Of a DNA stretch of 8,828 nt, positions 1 through 6,378 are shown piece after piece. Position 1 is the first letter of the stretch; every line of letters begins with the position of its first letter. Source of the stretch: UBA6168 sp031426435 (GTDB lineage Bacteria; Bacteroidota; Bacteroidia; Chitinophagales; Saprospiraceae); NCBI GenBank assembly GCA_031426435.1, contig JANPLH010000480.1:1-8828 (forward strand), in the 5' to 3' direction. The notes beneath the pieces were generated by a model that was not told the origin of the DNA, did no database searches, and was given only the letters and a program-made list of their open reading frames with translations. Position numbers and translations under genes: made by a program.

Positions 1-29
1 GGGCGCTGCCGATAAATTCGGCAGCGCCC
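1..29. terminator. Strong intergenic hairpin, probable transcription terminator
   Basis: A perfect 12-bp inverted repeat, GGGCGCTGCCGA and TCGGCAGCGCCC, encloses the 5-nt loop TAAAT. It lies about 120 bp past the leftward beta-barrel gene that stops at 148, so it could end that transcript; the U-tract needed for that direction would be to the left of position 1 and cannot be seen. Read rightward, the hairpin is followed by GTTCTATATTT, only a weak U-tract, which could end a transcript entering from the left. The shape is typical of an intrinsic terminator; the direction is unresolved. Confidence 0.6.
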
Positions 30-112
30 GTTCTATATTTAATGCTTTGAGCAATTAGCAGCATTATTATTAATTAAAGCGCAACTGGTCGAATTTCATA
101 ATATTGTGCCAA

Positions 113-147
113 CCAGTCACCAATCACCAGTCACCAAAACCCAATTT
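113..147. repeat. 7-bp tandem repeat abutting a stop codon
   Basis: Five consecutive heptamers, each beginning CCA, run in register: CCAGTCA, CCAATCA, CCAGTCA, CCAAAAC, CCAATTT. The first three are nearly identical and the last two have decayed. The array ends exactly where the stop codon of the leftward beta-barrel gene begins (148-150), so it forms the start of that gene's 3' untranslated region. The pattern resembles the short heptameric intergenic repeats known from cyanobacteria; that comparison is by appearance only. Confidence 0.6.
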
Positions 148-819
148 CTATTTAAACGACAAACCCACCCGCACACCCAAATCGAGTTCCCGCATATTGG
201 AACGGTCATGGGTGCCGACCAAGCTGCCTTTGCTCACCAATGCGGTGAAATCCTTCCAATAAAGCCGATTGTAATAGCGAATCCCAACCACAGGGGCAAT
301 GGTCAACAACGGCGAAAGCTTGAATTCCAGAAATGCACTGGCACCGAGGCTGGGCGCAATGCAGCGGCTATTAAAGGACTCGAAGATTTTATTTTCGCTG
401 TCAATAGGGCGGTCATAACCCATGCTGGCCATTGCTACACCGGGCGACAACTGAATGAAAGGACGGAAGAGCGTTCGCTTACCTTGTTTGTCCAATTTTC
501 CCCAAAGTGCAAACTCGATATTGCCTTGAAATCCAATCATGCCTATATTGAAATAATGAGGATAATAAATAGAATTAGCGTAAAAAAGTTGCAAAGCAGG
601 GCGCAGGCGGATGGCGTCTTTTTTCAAAGAAAAAACATAGTCAATCACCCCGCTCGTGCCAAAGCGAAGGAAGTCGGCCCGGCGGTGCACGATAAAGTTC
701 TCAGGGATGGTCTGCCATCGGGTAGTTTGGCCAAGCGTGCTTGATACGGTAATGCCCAACTGCGCCTTGAGCGGTACAGCCAATGCAATCAATATGTAAA
801 TGAGTAGCTGGTTTTTCAT
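148..819 (-). CDS. Outer membrane beta-barrel protein
   Basis: The product is 223 residues and is probably a small outer-membrane beta-barrel protein of the kind common in Bacteroidota. Residues 1-20 (MKNQLLIYILIALAVPLKAQ) are a signal peptide: a short basic start, a hydrophobic core and an A-Q cleavage site usual for the phylum. The rest alternates polar and hydrophobic residues with many aromatics (for example YANSIYYPHYFNIG at about 80-93 and VVGIRYYNRLYW at about 177-188). It ends in a final strand, LDLGVRVGLSFK, with an aromatic next to the C-terminus, as expected of an outer-membrane insertion signal. The open frame extends upstream to 879, but the ATG at 819 puts the signal peptide at the N-terminus. 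A possible promoter lies at 843-873. No enzymatic motif is seen. It is transcribed away from the aspartoacylase-type gene, so no functional link is implied. The barrel assignment is fairly secure; the specific role is unknown. Confidence 0.8.
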   Translation of the reverse strand: MKNQLLIYILIALAVPLKAQLGITVSSTLGQTTRWQTIPENFIVHRRADFLRFGTSGVIDYVFSLKKDAIRLRPALQLFYANSIYYPHYFNIGMIGFQGNIEFALWGKLDKQGKRTLFRPFIQLSPGVAMASMGYDRPIDSENKIFESFNSRCIAPSLGASAFLEFKLSPLLTIAPVVGIRYYNRLYWKDFTALVSKGSLVGTHDRSNMRELDLGVRVGLSFK

Positions 820-842
820 ACCAACGAAATAGCGCTTTCGGT

Positions 843-873
843 TGAAAATACTTTTTGTGAATACCGACACAAA
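843..873 (-). promoter_or_regulatory. Possible Bacteroidota-type promoter for the beta-barrel gene
   Basis: Read on the minus strand there is TTTG (plus strand 870-873), a 19-nt spacer, then TATTTTCA (plus strand 843-850). The upstream element and spacing fit the Bacteroidota consensus TTTG-N19-21-TAnnTTTG, but the downstream box has two mismatches at its 3' end. It ends 23 nt before the ATG at 819. The call rests on spacing and a partial match. Confidence 0.35.
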
Positions 874-1010
874 CGGCAAGACAGGCGTGAAAGTGCGATT
901 GGTTGGAATTTAACTATAACACTTTGAGGCGACAATTCCCCTCTTTTTGCCGTATGCCAGATTGTCACCACCTTTGCCCTTCATCAAAAATCCAAAATTC
1001 CTTATCCAAT

Positions 1011-1943
1011 ATGACCATCCAGAACAATACCATAGAACCCGGCCAGAACGCCGTCCTCAAGCTCAGCGTGGGCCGCATGCCTTCCGACACGAAGATTTAC
1101 ATGAACGTTCATGTGTTTCGGAGCGTGGTGGTAGGGCCGACCGTGCTCCTCATCGGCGGGGTGCATGGCGATGAAATCAACGGGGTAGAAATCGTGCGGC
1201 GAACGCTTGCCATGCGCTGGTTCGAGGGCCTGCAAAAAGGCAGCGTCGTCGTGGTGCCGCTGGTCAACATGCAGGGGTTCAACAGTTTCAGCCGTGATGC
1301 CATGGACGGCAAAGACGTGAACCGCAGTTACCCCGGCTCTGCCAACGGCTCAATGGCCGCCCGATTGGCTTATATTTTCAACAAGCACATCCTGCCAGTG
1401 GTTGATTTTGGCGTGGACTTCCACACGGGCGGCAACAGCAACTACAATTACCCGCAAGTCCGCTACTCCCCCACCGACCCTAAAAGCCTGAAATTGGCAA
1501 AGGCCTTCGGTGCCAATTATATCGTGGGCAGCAAGTTCATCCCGAAATCACTCCGCAAAGCGGCCTTCGACCATGGAAAGTCCATCATCGTCTTTGAGGG
1601 CGGCGAAAACCTTCGCTTCGACCAGCTTTCCATTGACCAAGGGCTGGCGGGCATCCAGCGGCTGCTGCACGCCAACGGCATGTTGCCCGATGCCGAGCCT
1701 GCCCCGAAAACCAGTATCCATATCCAAAAATCAAATTGGGTACGGGCTGAGCGCCCCGGCCTCTTCCGCTGGCTGAAACAATCGGGTGAGGCCGTGAATA
1801 TAGGCGATACATTAGCCGTCATCAACGACCCCTACGGGATGGACGAAATCCCGGTGGTGGCAAAAAAGGCGGGGCATATTATTGGGCACAACAACATGCC
1901 CGTTGTGGGGATGGGGGATGCGTTGTTTCATATTGGTCAATGA
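1011..1943 (+). CDS. Succinylglutamate desuccinylase/aspartoacylase family zinc hydrolase
   Basis: The 310-residue product is a zinc-dependent amidohydrolase of the AstE/AspA group, related to M14 carboxypeptidases. The zinc site is visible: H52 and E55 in GGVHGDE and H138 in DFHTGG. The conserved substrate-binding motif DVNRSYPG is at 102-109, and the likely catalytic glutamate is E196 in IIVFEGGE. The last ~75 residues (from about VRAERPGLFRWL through GDTLAVINDPYG) form the small all-beta C-terminal domain typical of the family. The frame is open upstream to a TTG at 903 and contains an ATG at 954, but the encoded extension (MPDCHHLCPSSK...) looks non-coding, while ATG 1011 begins just before the usual first strand. 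Family members cleave N-acyl amino acids such as succinylglutamate or N-acetylaspartate; the substrate here cannot be read from sequence. No arginine succinyltransferase-pathway gene or RimK-like ligase is nearby, so an AstE role is not supported. It stands alone, convergent with the metalloprotease gene, and its transcript probably ends at the hairpin at 2027-2061. No convincing promoter box was found in 820-1010. Confidence 0.9.
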   Translation: MTIQNNTIEPGQNAVLKLSVGRMPSDTKIYMNVHVFRSVVVGPTVLLIGGVHGDEINGVEIVRRTLAMRWFEGLQKGSVVVVPLVNMQGFNSFSRDAMDGKDVNRSYPGSANGSMAARLAYIFNKHILPVVDFGVDFHTGGNSNYNYPQVRYSPTDPKSLKLAKAFGANYIVGSKFIPKSLRKAAFDHGKSIIVFEGGENLRFDQLSIDQGLAGIQRLLHANGMLPDAEPAPKTSIHIQKSNWVRAERPGLFRWLKQSGEAVNIGDTLAVINDPYGMDEIPVVAKKAGHIIGHNNMPVVGMGDALFHIGQ

Positions 1944-2026
1944 TTCTTCAAATCCATCCCAAGTTAGCTCCTTCCGCATCCTATCAATGCCCAATTGGGG
2001 TAGAAATGACCAACCAGCAAAAACCA

Positions 2027-2061
2027 AAAGCGCCATCGGGACTGCCCCCCGATGGCGCTTT
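2027..2061. terminator. Bidirectional intrinsic terminator between convergent genes
   Basis: A perfect 14-bp inverted repeat, AAAGCGCCATCGGG (2027-2040) and CCCGATGGCGCTTT (2048-2061), encloses a 7-nt loop. Leftward it lies 7 nt past the stop of the metalloprotease gene and is followed by the U-rich tract TTTTGGTTTTTG when the stem's own T residues are counted. Rightward it lies 83 nt past the stop of the aspartoacylase-type gene and is followed by TTTAAGTTTTC. Position between two convergent genes plus T-richness on both sides support use in both directions. Confidence 0.88.
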
Positions 2062-2068
2062 AAGTTTT

Positions 2069-3901
2069 CTACTTAGCAACAACCAACCGTTCGATAGCCT
2101 GTTTGTCGCCCGACTTCAATTTAAGGAAATACACACCAGGTACCAGCCCGGCAATATCAAGTTCATGCACAAACAAGCCAGCAACCTGTGCTTCCACTTG
2201 AATAAAAGCCGCCCGTCTATCAAACAGGTCAATCAACTCCATCGTCACTGCGCCAGGCATGGGGATGCTGCAACGGACTGAGACAGTGGAGGATGCCGGG
2301 TTTGGTGACAGCATCAGACTAAAATCAATTGCGGCTACGATTTCAGCTGGCTGCTCCACAGACCGGGCTTGTGAAGCTTGTGCAGGGTACGGGTTGGTGC
2401 AGTCCCCTATCAAGGCTGTGAAATCCGACCCTTGTTTTGCCCAAAACCCAGGTCGCAATGTGACCGCCTCTCCCGCCCGAATGGAGCCTTTCGAGTTGTT
2501 GTTGAATTCAAGCTGGACCCCGTTGGAATTGCCAGCATTCAATTGTCCCAAGATGTTCGCCTCCTCGTCGTCCGCCACCACGTCGTTGATGAGGTGTATT
2601 TTGTTGACCACATAAGCTTCAAAATTGGCCGCTTCCTGGTCGAATGCGTCAATGGCATCTTCGTTCTCATGGACGCCCACAAGGCCAGTTGGGTCGCCAT
2701 CGTAGTCAACGGCCGGGTTCGACCAATGCTTGATACGGGGACAGTTCGGTTCACTTGGCGTTGCCCTGTCGTCAAGGTCTGGGCAGGGTTGCACCTCATC
2801 GGAGCAGTCGCAGAAGTCCTCGTAAGCCATGACGGTGCGCCAACCAGCCGAAAAATTGACCCTCCCCTTGTTGGTCCCATCGCCACTATTCACAAATGGG
2901 TCGTGGTCGGCACCCAGCAGGTGGCCAAATTCGTGAGCAAAGGTGAAGGCGCTGCCGTGGGCACAGCTATATTCCGTCACCTGAAAGGCAGTAGCGTATT
3001 CCGAGCCGACTCCTGTGGCCCTGCCGCAGCCAGTTGTGGTTGACACAATCAGCCCAGCAAGGTCGGCGTCGTAGAGATTGCGGAGCAAGTGAACTTCATC
3101 CATGATACCGTCGCCATCGGTTTCCCAATTTGCCAAATCGGTAGTTGAATTCTCCGATTCTGCATAGTTGACCTCGAATACCCGAGCCAGTTCGACCCGA
3201 TGGAAGACGCCGCTGTTCTCGTTTATCTCGTTGTAGGCGTCCACTGCAAGCTGGATATGCCCCCTTGGGTCAGCGTTTTCATTGTCCACGTCATCGGTGA
3301 AACCCACGATCAGCCGGATACGGCAGTTGGCTGCAGATGAAACTTTCGTGTCGTCGTCTTCTTCACCAATGGCATGTCCAGGTTCGTGGCCTGGGTGGGC
3401 ATGCCCCTGTTTTTTATCAGATAAATTGCATTCTTCCGGTGGGAAGGCCGAGGTGTTCAGGCGGACGAGTGCCTGCCGTTCCCGGCTAAGGGGCATGATG
3501 GCATAAATGATTTTGCCAAGGTACAGGTTGCCGTGAACGAAGCCATTGTTCCAGACAAAATTGGCGGTAAAGTTGGGGGTACCCTCGGTGGTTGCGGCCC
3601 ACGAAAAATCCCTTGTACTACGAACCTCGGTTTTTGTGGAACGGAAGGTCAGCGAGCTTGAACCTCCCAGGGTTTCGACCAAAACCGGTCCCGATGTCTT
3701 GAAGGCCGCAAGGTTTGCACTGATAATTTGAATGGAAGCCGTGGTTTTCTTCTGTTCCAGAACATCCAAAAACCGTATTTCATCGGGGGTCAGCGATAAC
3801 CTGTCAGCCAGTGTGAAAAGCGGTAGCGGGGTTTGGCTGCACAAGTTTGCTGAAAGGAAAATACAGTAAACACAGCCAAGCAAAAATTTGATATTTTTCA
3901 T
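2069..3901 (-). CDS. Secreted reprolysin-like zinc metalloprotease with T9SS sorting domain
   Basis: The 610-residue product is an exported metzincin protease. Residues 1 to about 22 form a signal peptide (MKNIKFLLGCVYCIFLSANL, then CSQ). A propeptide-like, beta-rich region spans about 23-160, followed by a linker rich in His and acidic residues (HAHPGHEPGH at 167-176, EEDDD at 180-184). The catalytic domain runs from about 193 to 430: the zinc motif HEFGHLLGADHD is at 323-334 (H323, H327 and H333 as ligands, E324 as the base) and the Met-turn is TVMAY with M358. Several cysteines (292, 313, 364, 366, 373, 387) could form disulfides. Residues about 434-501 resemble the 3-coathanger stack module (GSIRAGEAVTLRPGFWAKQGS...). 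Residues about 529-610 are a T9SS type A sorting domain: LSPNP, later GVYFLKL, ending in ERLVVAK. By family knowledge the protein would cross the inner membrane by Sec, be secreted by T9SS, and lose the sorting domain on release or anchoring. Its target is unknown. It follows the fibre-like gene by 50 bp without a visible terminator, so co-transcription is likely. Confidence 0.92.
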   Translation of the reverse strand: MKNIKFLLGCVYCIFLSANLCSQTPLPLFTLADRLSLTPDEIRFLDVLEQKKTTASIQIISANLAAFKTSGPVLVETLGGSSSLTFRSTKTEVRSTRDFSWAATTEGTPNFTANFVWNNGFVHGNLYLGKIIYAIMPLSRERQALVRLNTSAFPPEECNLSDKKQGHAHPGHEPGHAIGEEDDDTKVSSAANCRIRLIVGFTDDVDNENADPRGHIQLAVDAYNEINENSGVFHRVELARVFEVNYAESENSTTDLANWETDGDGIMDEVHLLRNLYDADLAGLIVSTTTGCGRATGVGSEYATAFQVTEYSCAHGSAFTFAHEFGHLLGADHDPFVNSGDGTNKGRVNFSAGWRTVMAYEDFCDCSDEVQPCPDLDDRATPSEPNCPRIKHWSNPAVDYDGDPTGLVGVHENEDAIDAFDQEAANFEAYVVNKIHLINDVVADDEEANILGQLNAGNSNGVQLEFNNNSKGSIRAGEAVTLRPGFWAKQGSDFTALIGDCTNPYPAQASQARSVEQPAEIVAAIDFSLMLSPNPASSTVSVRCSIPMPGAVTMELIDLFDRRAAFIQVEAQVAGLFVHELDIAGLVPGVYFLKLKSGDKQAIERLVVAK

Positions 3902-3951
3902 CGTCGGAATTTTTAAAAGTGAATCGTTTTGAAAAAATTACTCGAAAAAAA

Positions 3952-5514
3952 TCATTTTTGATGGTCGTTCAGCGCCTTCATTTGTGCCTGTAATTCCACA
4001 TTCTCTTTTTTCAACTGTATCATGTACAAGGTCAGTTCTTCTATCTTTTCCATCATCAAGCGTTGCATGTCGCCCACGGCAAGTCCCTCTTTTTCCACAA
4101 CGGTAGCAGCTGGAATGCCCGGCAAATGGCGGTTTTCGTGAATGTACTTTTCCACTTCGGCAAGGGTAGGAAGTTGGTATTCCGGGCTGAACACATAATC
4201 CGGCCAAGGGTAGGTTTGCACCCTGAGTTCTTCGCAGATTATCCTTCCGTTCACGGCCAGTTTGTAGTTGTTCGGCAGGTTGGCTTGCGTGACGCCAATC
4301 CCCACATTACCACCGCCATTGGCCAATAGTACGGGCTGGTTGGTATTGTGGTTGAGGTTCAGCCCATCGGCAGTTGCGTCAATTTCATTGCCATCGAGAA
4401 TCATGGTTTGGGCTCCTGCCGTTATTTTGACTGAACCTGTGCTACCGTCGTTGTCATCGCCCACAACATGAAGTTTTGCAGTTGGGCTTGTTGTCCCAAC
4501 TCCTACCCGCCCGGTTAGGTCGCCAATAACGAGTGCAGGCGTTGAGCCGTTGCGCTCGATGCGTAGGTTGCCGTCCCCGTCCACCCGCATATCGAAAATT
4601 TGTCCAGCGTTTTCAAGCCGGAAATCGCCGTTAAGGTGCAGCTTGGCCATTGGGCTGCTGGTGCCAATGCCGACCCTTCCACCACCTGTTGCTGCAATCA
4701 CATCCATGCTCGTGTTGTTGTTCAGGTAAAGCCCGTCGGCCAAGGCATCAATCTCATTGCCATCCAGTAGTAGGTTCTGGGTGCCAGAGGTGATCCGCAT
4801 GGCACTTGCCGAGCCGTTGTTGTCAGAACCACTTACGTGCAATGCGGCAAGCGGGGCATTGATGCCGATGCCAAGCCGATAGCCGACATATACTTTTCCG
4901 TTGTTGAAATAGCCGGAGAAATGGTTGGTGGCATTGTTCGCAATCGTCGAATAGATGCCATAGTTATTGGTACTTGTGGAAGGCGTCAAGGACGAATAAA
5001 GTCCGTAATTAGTAGAAGTAGCCACGCTGCTGCCGTTCACCGTGCTGCGCAAACCATAGTTGGTGGCACCAGCCGAAGCACCTGCATCCACGCCCGTGTT
5101 GGTGCCAGCAGCGCCATTCGACCTGAAATACCCAGCGAATTCAGCACCAGTGCCTGTATTTGTGGTTTCAGAATAGAGGCCATAGGTGGCTGAATTGGAT
5201 ACAAATGTGTTCGTGAAGTAGCCGCTTCTGGCGTTCGTCGAGTTCGTCAGGTGCAGGCGGTAGGATGGTGCATTGGTGCCGATGCCGAGCAGCCCAGCAC
5301 TGGTGAGCGTCATCCATTCCGTGTTGTTGGTAAAAAGGCGCAGGGGCTGAGCAGCGGTGGTCCCCAATCGTAAGGCAAATGCGTTCGTGGTTCCCAAAAA
5401 GCTGTTGGCTGCGGCGTTGTTGTTTCCGTCGAGCGACCAGTTTTGGGCTGTGGCTAGTGTTGGGAGCAGGAGGGCGATGAAGGCCATGAGGTGAAGGATT
5501 TTGAAAGTTTTCAT
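3952..5514 (-). CDS. Secreted fibre-like protein with GIGTxxPxAKLHV repeats and C-terminal coiled coil
   Basis: The 520-residue product has a clear signal peptide (MKTFKILHLMAFIALLLPTL, then ATAQ, cleaved near residue 24). The body is low in charge and rich in Asn, Gly, Thr and Ser. A short motif recurs: LGIGTNAPSYRLHL (76-89), LGIGINAPLAALHV (214-227), VGIGTSSPMAKLHL (281-294), VGVGTTSPTAKLHV (337-350), and a partial VGIG at 404-407. Between the first two lies a run of YGLYS/YGIYS units (near 111, 153, 170, 185). A roughly 60-residue block is duplicated (225-284 and 348-407). The last ~100 residues match a C-terminal region I recognise from many Bacteroidota proteins: DYVFSPEYQLPTLAEVEKYI, HLPGIP, then a coiled coil from about 482 (MQRLMMEKIEELTLYMIQLK and on). 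This architecture resembles phage tail-fibre-like or trimeric surface proteins; trimerisation and surface location are inferred. No T9SS sorting domain is seen. The frame is open to an ATG at 5613, but only the start at 5514 gives an N-terminal signal peptide. It is probably first in an operon with the metalloprotease. Confidence 0.85.
   Translation of the reverse strand: MKTFKILHLMAFIALLLPTLATAQNWSLDGNNNAAANSFLGTTNAFALRLGTTAAQPLRLFTNNTEWMTLTSAGLLGIGTNAPSYRLHLTNSTNARSGYFTNTFVSNSATYGLYSETTNTGTGAEFAGYFRSNGAAGTNTGVDAGASAGATNYGLRSTVNGSSVATSTNYGLYSSLTPSTSTNNYGIYSTIANNATNHFSGYFNNGKVYVGYRLGIGINAPLAALHVSGSDNNGSASAMRITSGTQNLLLDGNEIDALADGLYLNNNTSMDVIAATGGGRVGIGTSSPMAKLHLNGDFRLENAGQIFDMRVDGDGNLRIERNGSTPALVIGDLTGRVGVGTTSPTAKLHVVGDDNDGSTGSVKITAGAQTMILDGNEIDATADGLNLNHNTNQPVLLANGGGNVGIGVTQANLPNNYKLAVNGRIICEELRVQTYPWPDYVFSPEYQLPTLAEVEKYIHENRHLPGIPAATVVEKEGLAVGDMQRLMMEKIEELTLYMIQLKKENVELQAQMKALNDHQK
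4294..4473 (-). repeat. Second copy of a ~60-residue coding repeat in the fibre-like gene
   Basis: This stretch encodes residues 348-407. It aligns without gaps to residues 225-284 (encoded by 4663-4842): both run from LHV through a GxDNxGS turn, an ITxGxQ strand, the shared core LDGNEIDA, xADGLxLNxNT, and a GGGxVGIG end. The spacing from LHV to VGIG is 56 residues in both. Nucleotide identity is clearly lower than protein similarity, so the duplication is old rather than recent. Confidence 0.8.
4663..4842 (-). repeat. First copy of a ~60-residue coding repeat in the fibre-like gene
   Basis: This stretch encodes residues 225-284, the partner of the copy at 4294-4473. It carries the LDGNEIDALADGLYLNNNT core. 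Between the two copies sits a different ~63-residue segment that contains two of the short GIGT/GVGT motifs, so the layout is repeat, spacer, repeat rather than direct tandem. Confidence 0.8.
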
Positions 5515-5608
5515 TGAAAAAAATGGTTTAAATGATAAAAAAATGCAGCCACTTATTGTGAATGGCTGTGTTTGACGGACTTGGATTTTGGCAATGGCCA
5601 GCCAGGCC

Positions 5609-5634
5609 TGCATAGGAGCATTACTCCTATTGCA
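5609..5634. promoter_or_regulatory. Inverted repeat in the gap upstream of the fibre-like gene
   Basis: ATAGGAG (5612-5618) and CTCCTAT (5624-5630) are perfect inverted arms around CATTA; allowing one bulged base (5631), the stem grows by TGC/GCA to 10 bp. It lies about 95 bp upstream of the fibre-like start codon and about 160 bp past the 159-residue gene, both leftward. No U-tract follows on the minus strand, so it is a poor intrinsic terminator; an operator or a leader hairpin is possible. The rest of the 281-bp gap (5515-5795) shows no gene, no clean promoter box and only a short TTAGG/CCTAA palindrome over the stop of the upstream gene. Confidence 0.35.
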
Positions 5635-5795
5635 AAGCTGGTCAATGGCTCTTTGCCAAAACCTGATTAATAGCTGGATTGGGTACTAATGAACGGGCCG
5701 GGCCAGTTGGGGCCGAGGCGAGTTATTGGTAATCTAAAACAAGATTTTGAACGTGGAATTTATTGGGAAACTCAAAGTGTGGTGGGTTTAGGAAC

Positions 5796-6275
5796 CTAAT
5801 CTCGGGTTTTGAAAATGGAAAATACTCTTTTTAGAAAAGCCGTAATACGCAACCAAAGCTCGCCTCCTTTGACAATATCTTCGATGATAACGATGGCATC
5901 AGGAGACCCATCGCCAAACCTGGTCGTTATGAACAATACCTCGCCATTACCAAGGATATCCTGTCCAGCGGGCAAGGTAATTTTGCGCCTTGGAGTCCCC
6001 CCGGCCCCTCCGCCGGGAGCCAAAACAAGGTCTAAACCAACTTGCAGTGTTTTTTTAACAGTTAGGTTTGAATAGGAATTAAAATTAGCCTGATAACTAT
6101 GTATTTCGGCGGAATAACCATTATTTGCAAGATTTCCATGGGTGGGGTCGGTCCAAGTCATGACACCATTTGAACCATCGTATTTTATGTTCTGAATTCG
6201 AAATTCATTTGCAATCCCGTTCTTTATGCCATTGGCGTTGTAGAAGCTTATTTTTTCAGCAGGGTAATTTTGCAT
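5796..6275 (-). CDS. Hypothetical protein, 159 residues, beta-rich, unknown function
   Basis: I do not recognise this protein. The product starts MQNYPAEKISFYNANG and has no signal peptide or membrane segment, so it is probably cytoplasmic. The first ~75 residues are polar and rich in Asn, Tyr and Ser. The middle reads as alternating beta strands (LTVKKTLQVGLDLVLA), then a Gly-rich turn (PGGGAGGTPRRK, about 86-97), then further strands (KITLPAGQDI, EVLFITTRFG, DAIVIIEDIV). The end is a basic amphipathic segment (LRITAFLKRVFSIFKTRD). The frame continues three codons upstream to a TTG at 6284, but the ATG at 6275 is the better start and lies 17 nt after a near-consensus promoter at 6293-6323. 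It is divergent from the helical gene at 6379, with 103 bp between the start codons. Clean reading frame, plausible secondary structure and the promoter support a real gene. Confidence 0.65.
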   Translation of the reverse strand: MQNYPAEKISFYNANGIKNGIANEFRIQNIKYDGSNGVMTWTDPTHGNLANNGYSAEIHSYQANFNSYSNLTVKKTLQVGLDLVLAPGGGAGGTPRRKITLPAGQDILGNGEVLFITTRFGDGSPDAIVIIEDIVKGGELWLRITAFLKRVFSIFKTRD

Positions 6276-6292
6276 TGTTTTCAATTTTTATG

Positions 6293-6323
6293 CAAATCTA
6301 TTGCCTCCATCCCTTATACACAA
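6293..6323 (-). promoter_or_regulatory. Bacteroidota-type promoter for the 159-residue gene
   Basis: On the minus strand, TTG (plus strand 6321-6323), a 20-nt spacer and TAGATTTG (plus strand 6293-6300) match the phylum's -33/-7 consensus TTG-N19-21-TAnnTTTG exactly in the -7 box. The -7 box ends 17 nt before the ATG at 6275. The short leader is A-rich (ATAAAAATTGAAAACA), in keeping with Bacteroidota translation starts that lack a Shine-Dalgarno sequence. Confidence 0.7.
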
Positions 6324-6378
6324 TAACAAAATCACTAACTTTTCACCTTAAAAACAAAGCTCAAAAGACGCCGATTCA

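Noticed and set aside
106..744. Open rightward frame of 212 codons over the beta-barrel gene
   Set aside because: It is antisense to a gene with a clear signal peptide and beta-barrel pattern; its translation shows no domain or secondary-structure logic.
903..1010. Upstream extension of the aspartoacylase-type gene to a TTG start
   Set aside because: The added 36 residues look like translated intergenic DNA and lie outside the family's usual N-terminus; ATG at 1011 is the better start.
2378..3043. Open rightward frame of 221 codons inside the metalloprotease gene
   Set aside because: It is antisense to the catalytic domain, including the zinc motif; a by-product of G+C-rich codon use.
3836..3901. 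Lipoprotein signal in the metalloprotease (C21 in SANLCSQ)
   Set aside because: The residues before the cysteine (A-N-L) do not fit a lipobox, which needs Ala, Gly or Ser at -1; an ordinary signal peptide plus T9SS sorting fits better.
5515..5613. Upstream extension of the fibre-like gene to an ATG at 5613
   Set aside because: It would bury the signal peptide (MKTFKILHL...) 33 residues inside the protein; the start at 5514 is preferred.
5633..5661. Promoter for the fibre-like gene (TTTTG ... CAGCTTTG on the minus strand)
   Set aside because: The spacing of about 16 nt is too short and the -7 box begins with C instead of T; it also overlaps the inverted repeat, so it remains only a suggestion.
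6301..6343. Promoter for the 498-residue helical gene (TTG at 6301 with TAACTTTT at 6336)
   Set aside because: The spacer of 32 nt is far from the 19-21 nt expected and the -7 box lacks its final G; not strong enough to list.
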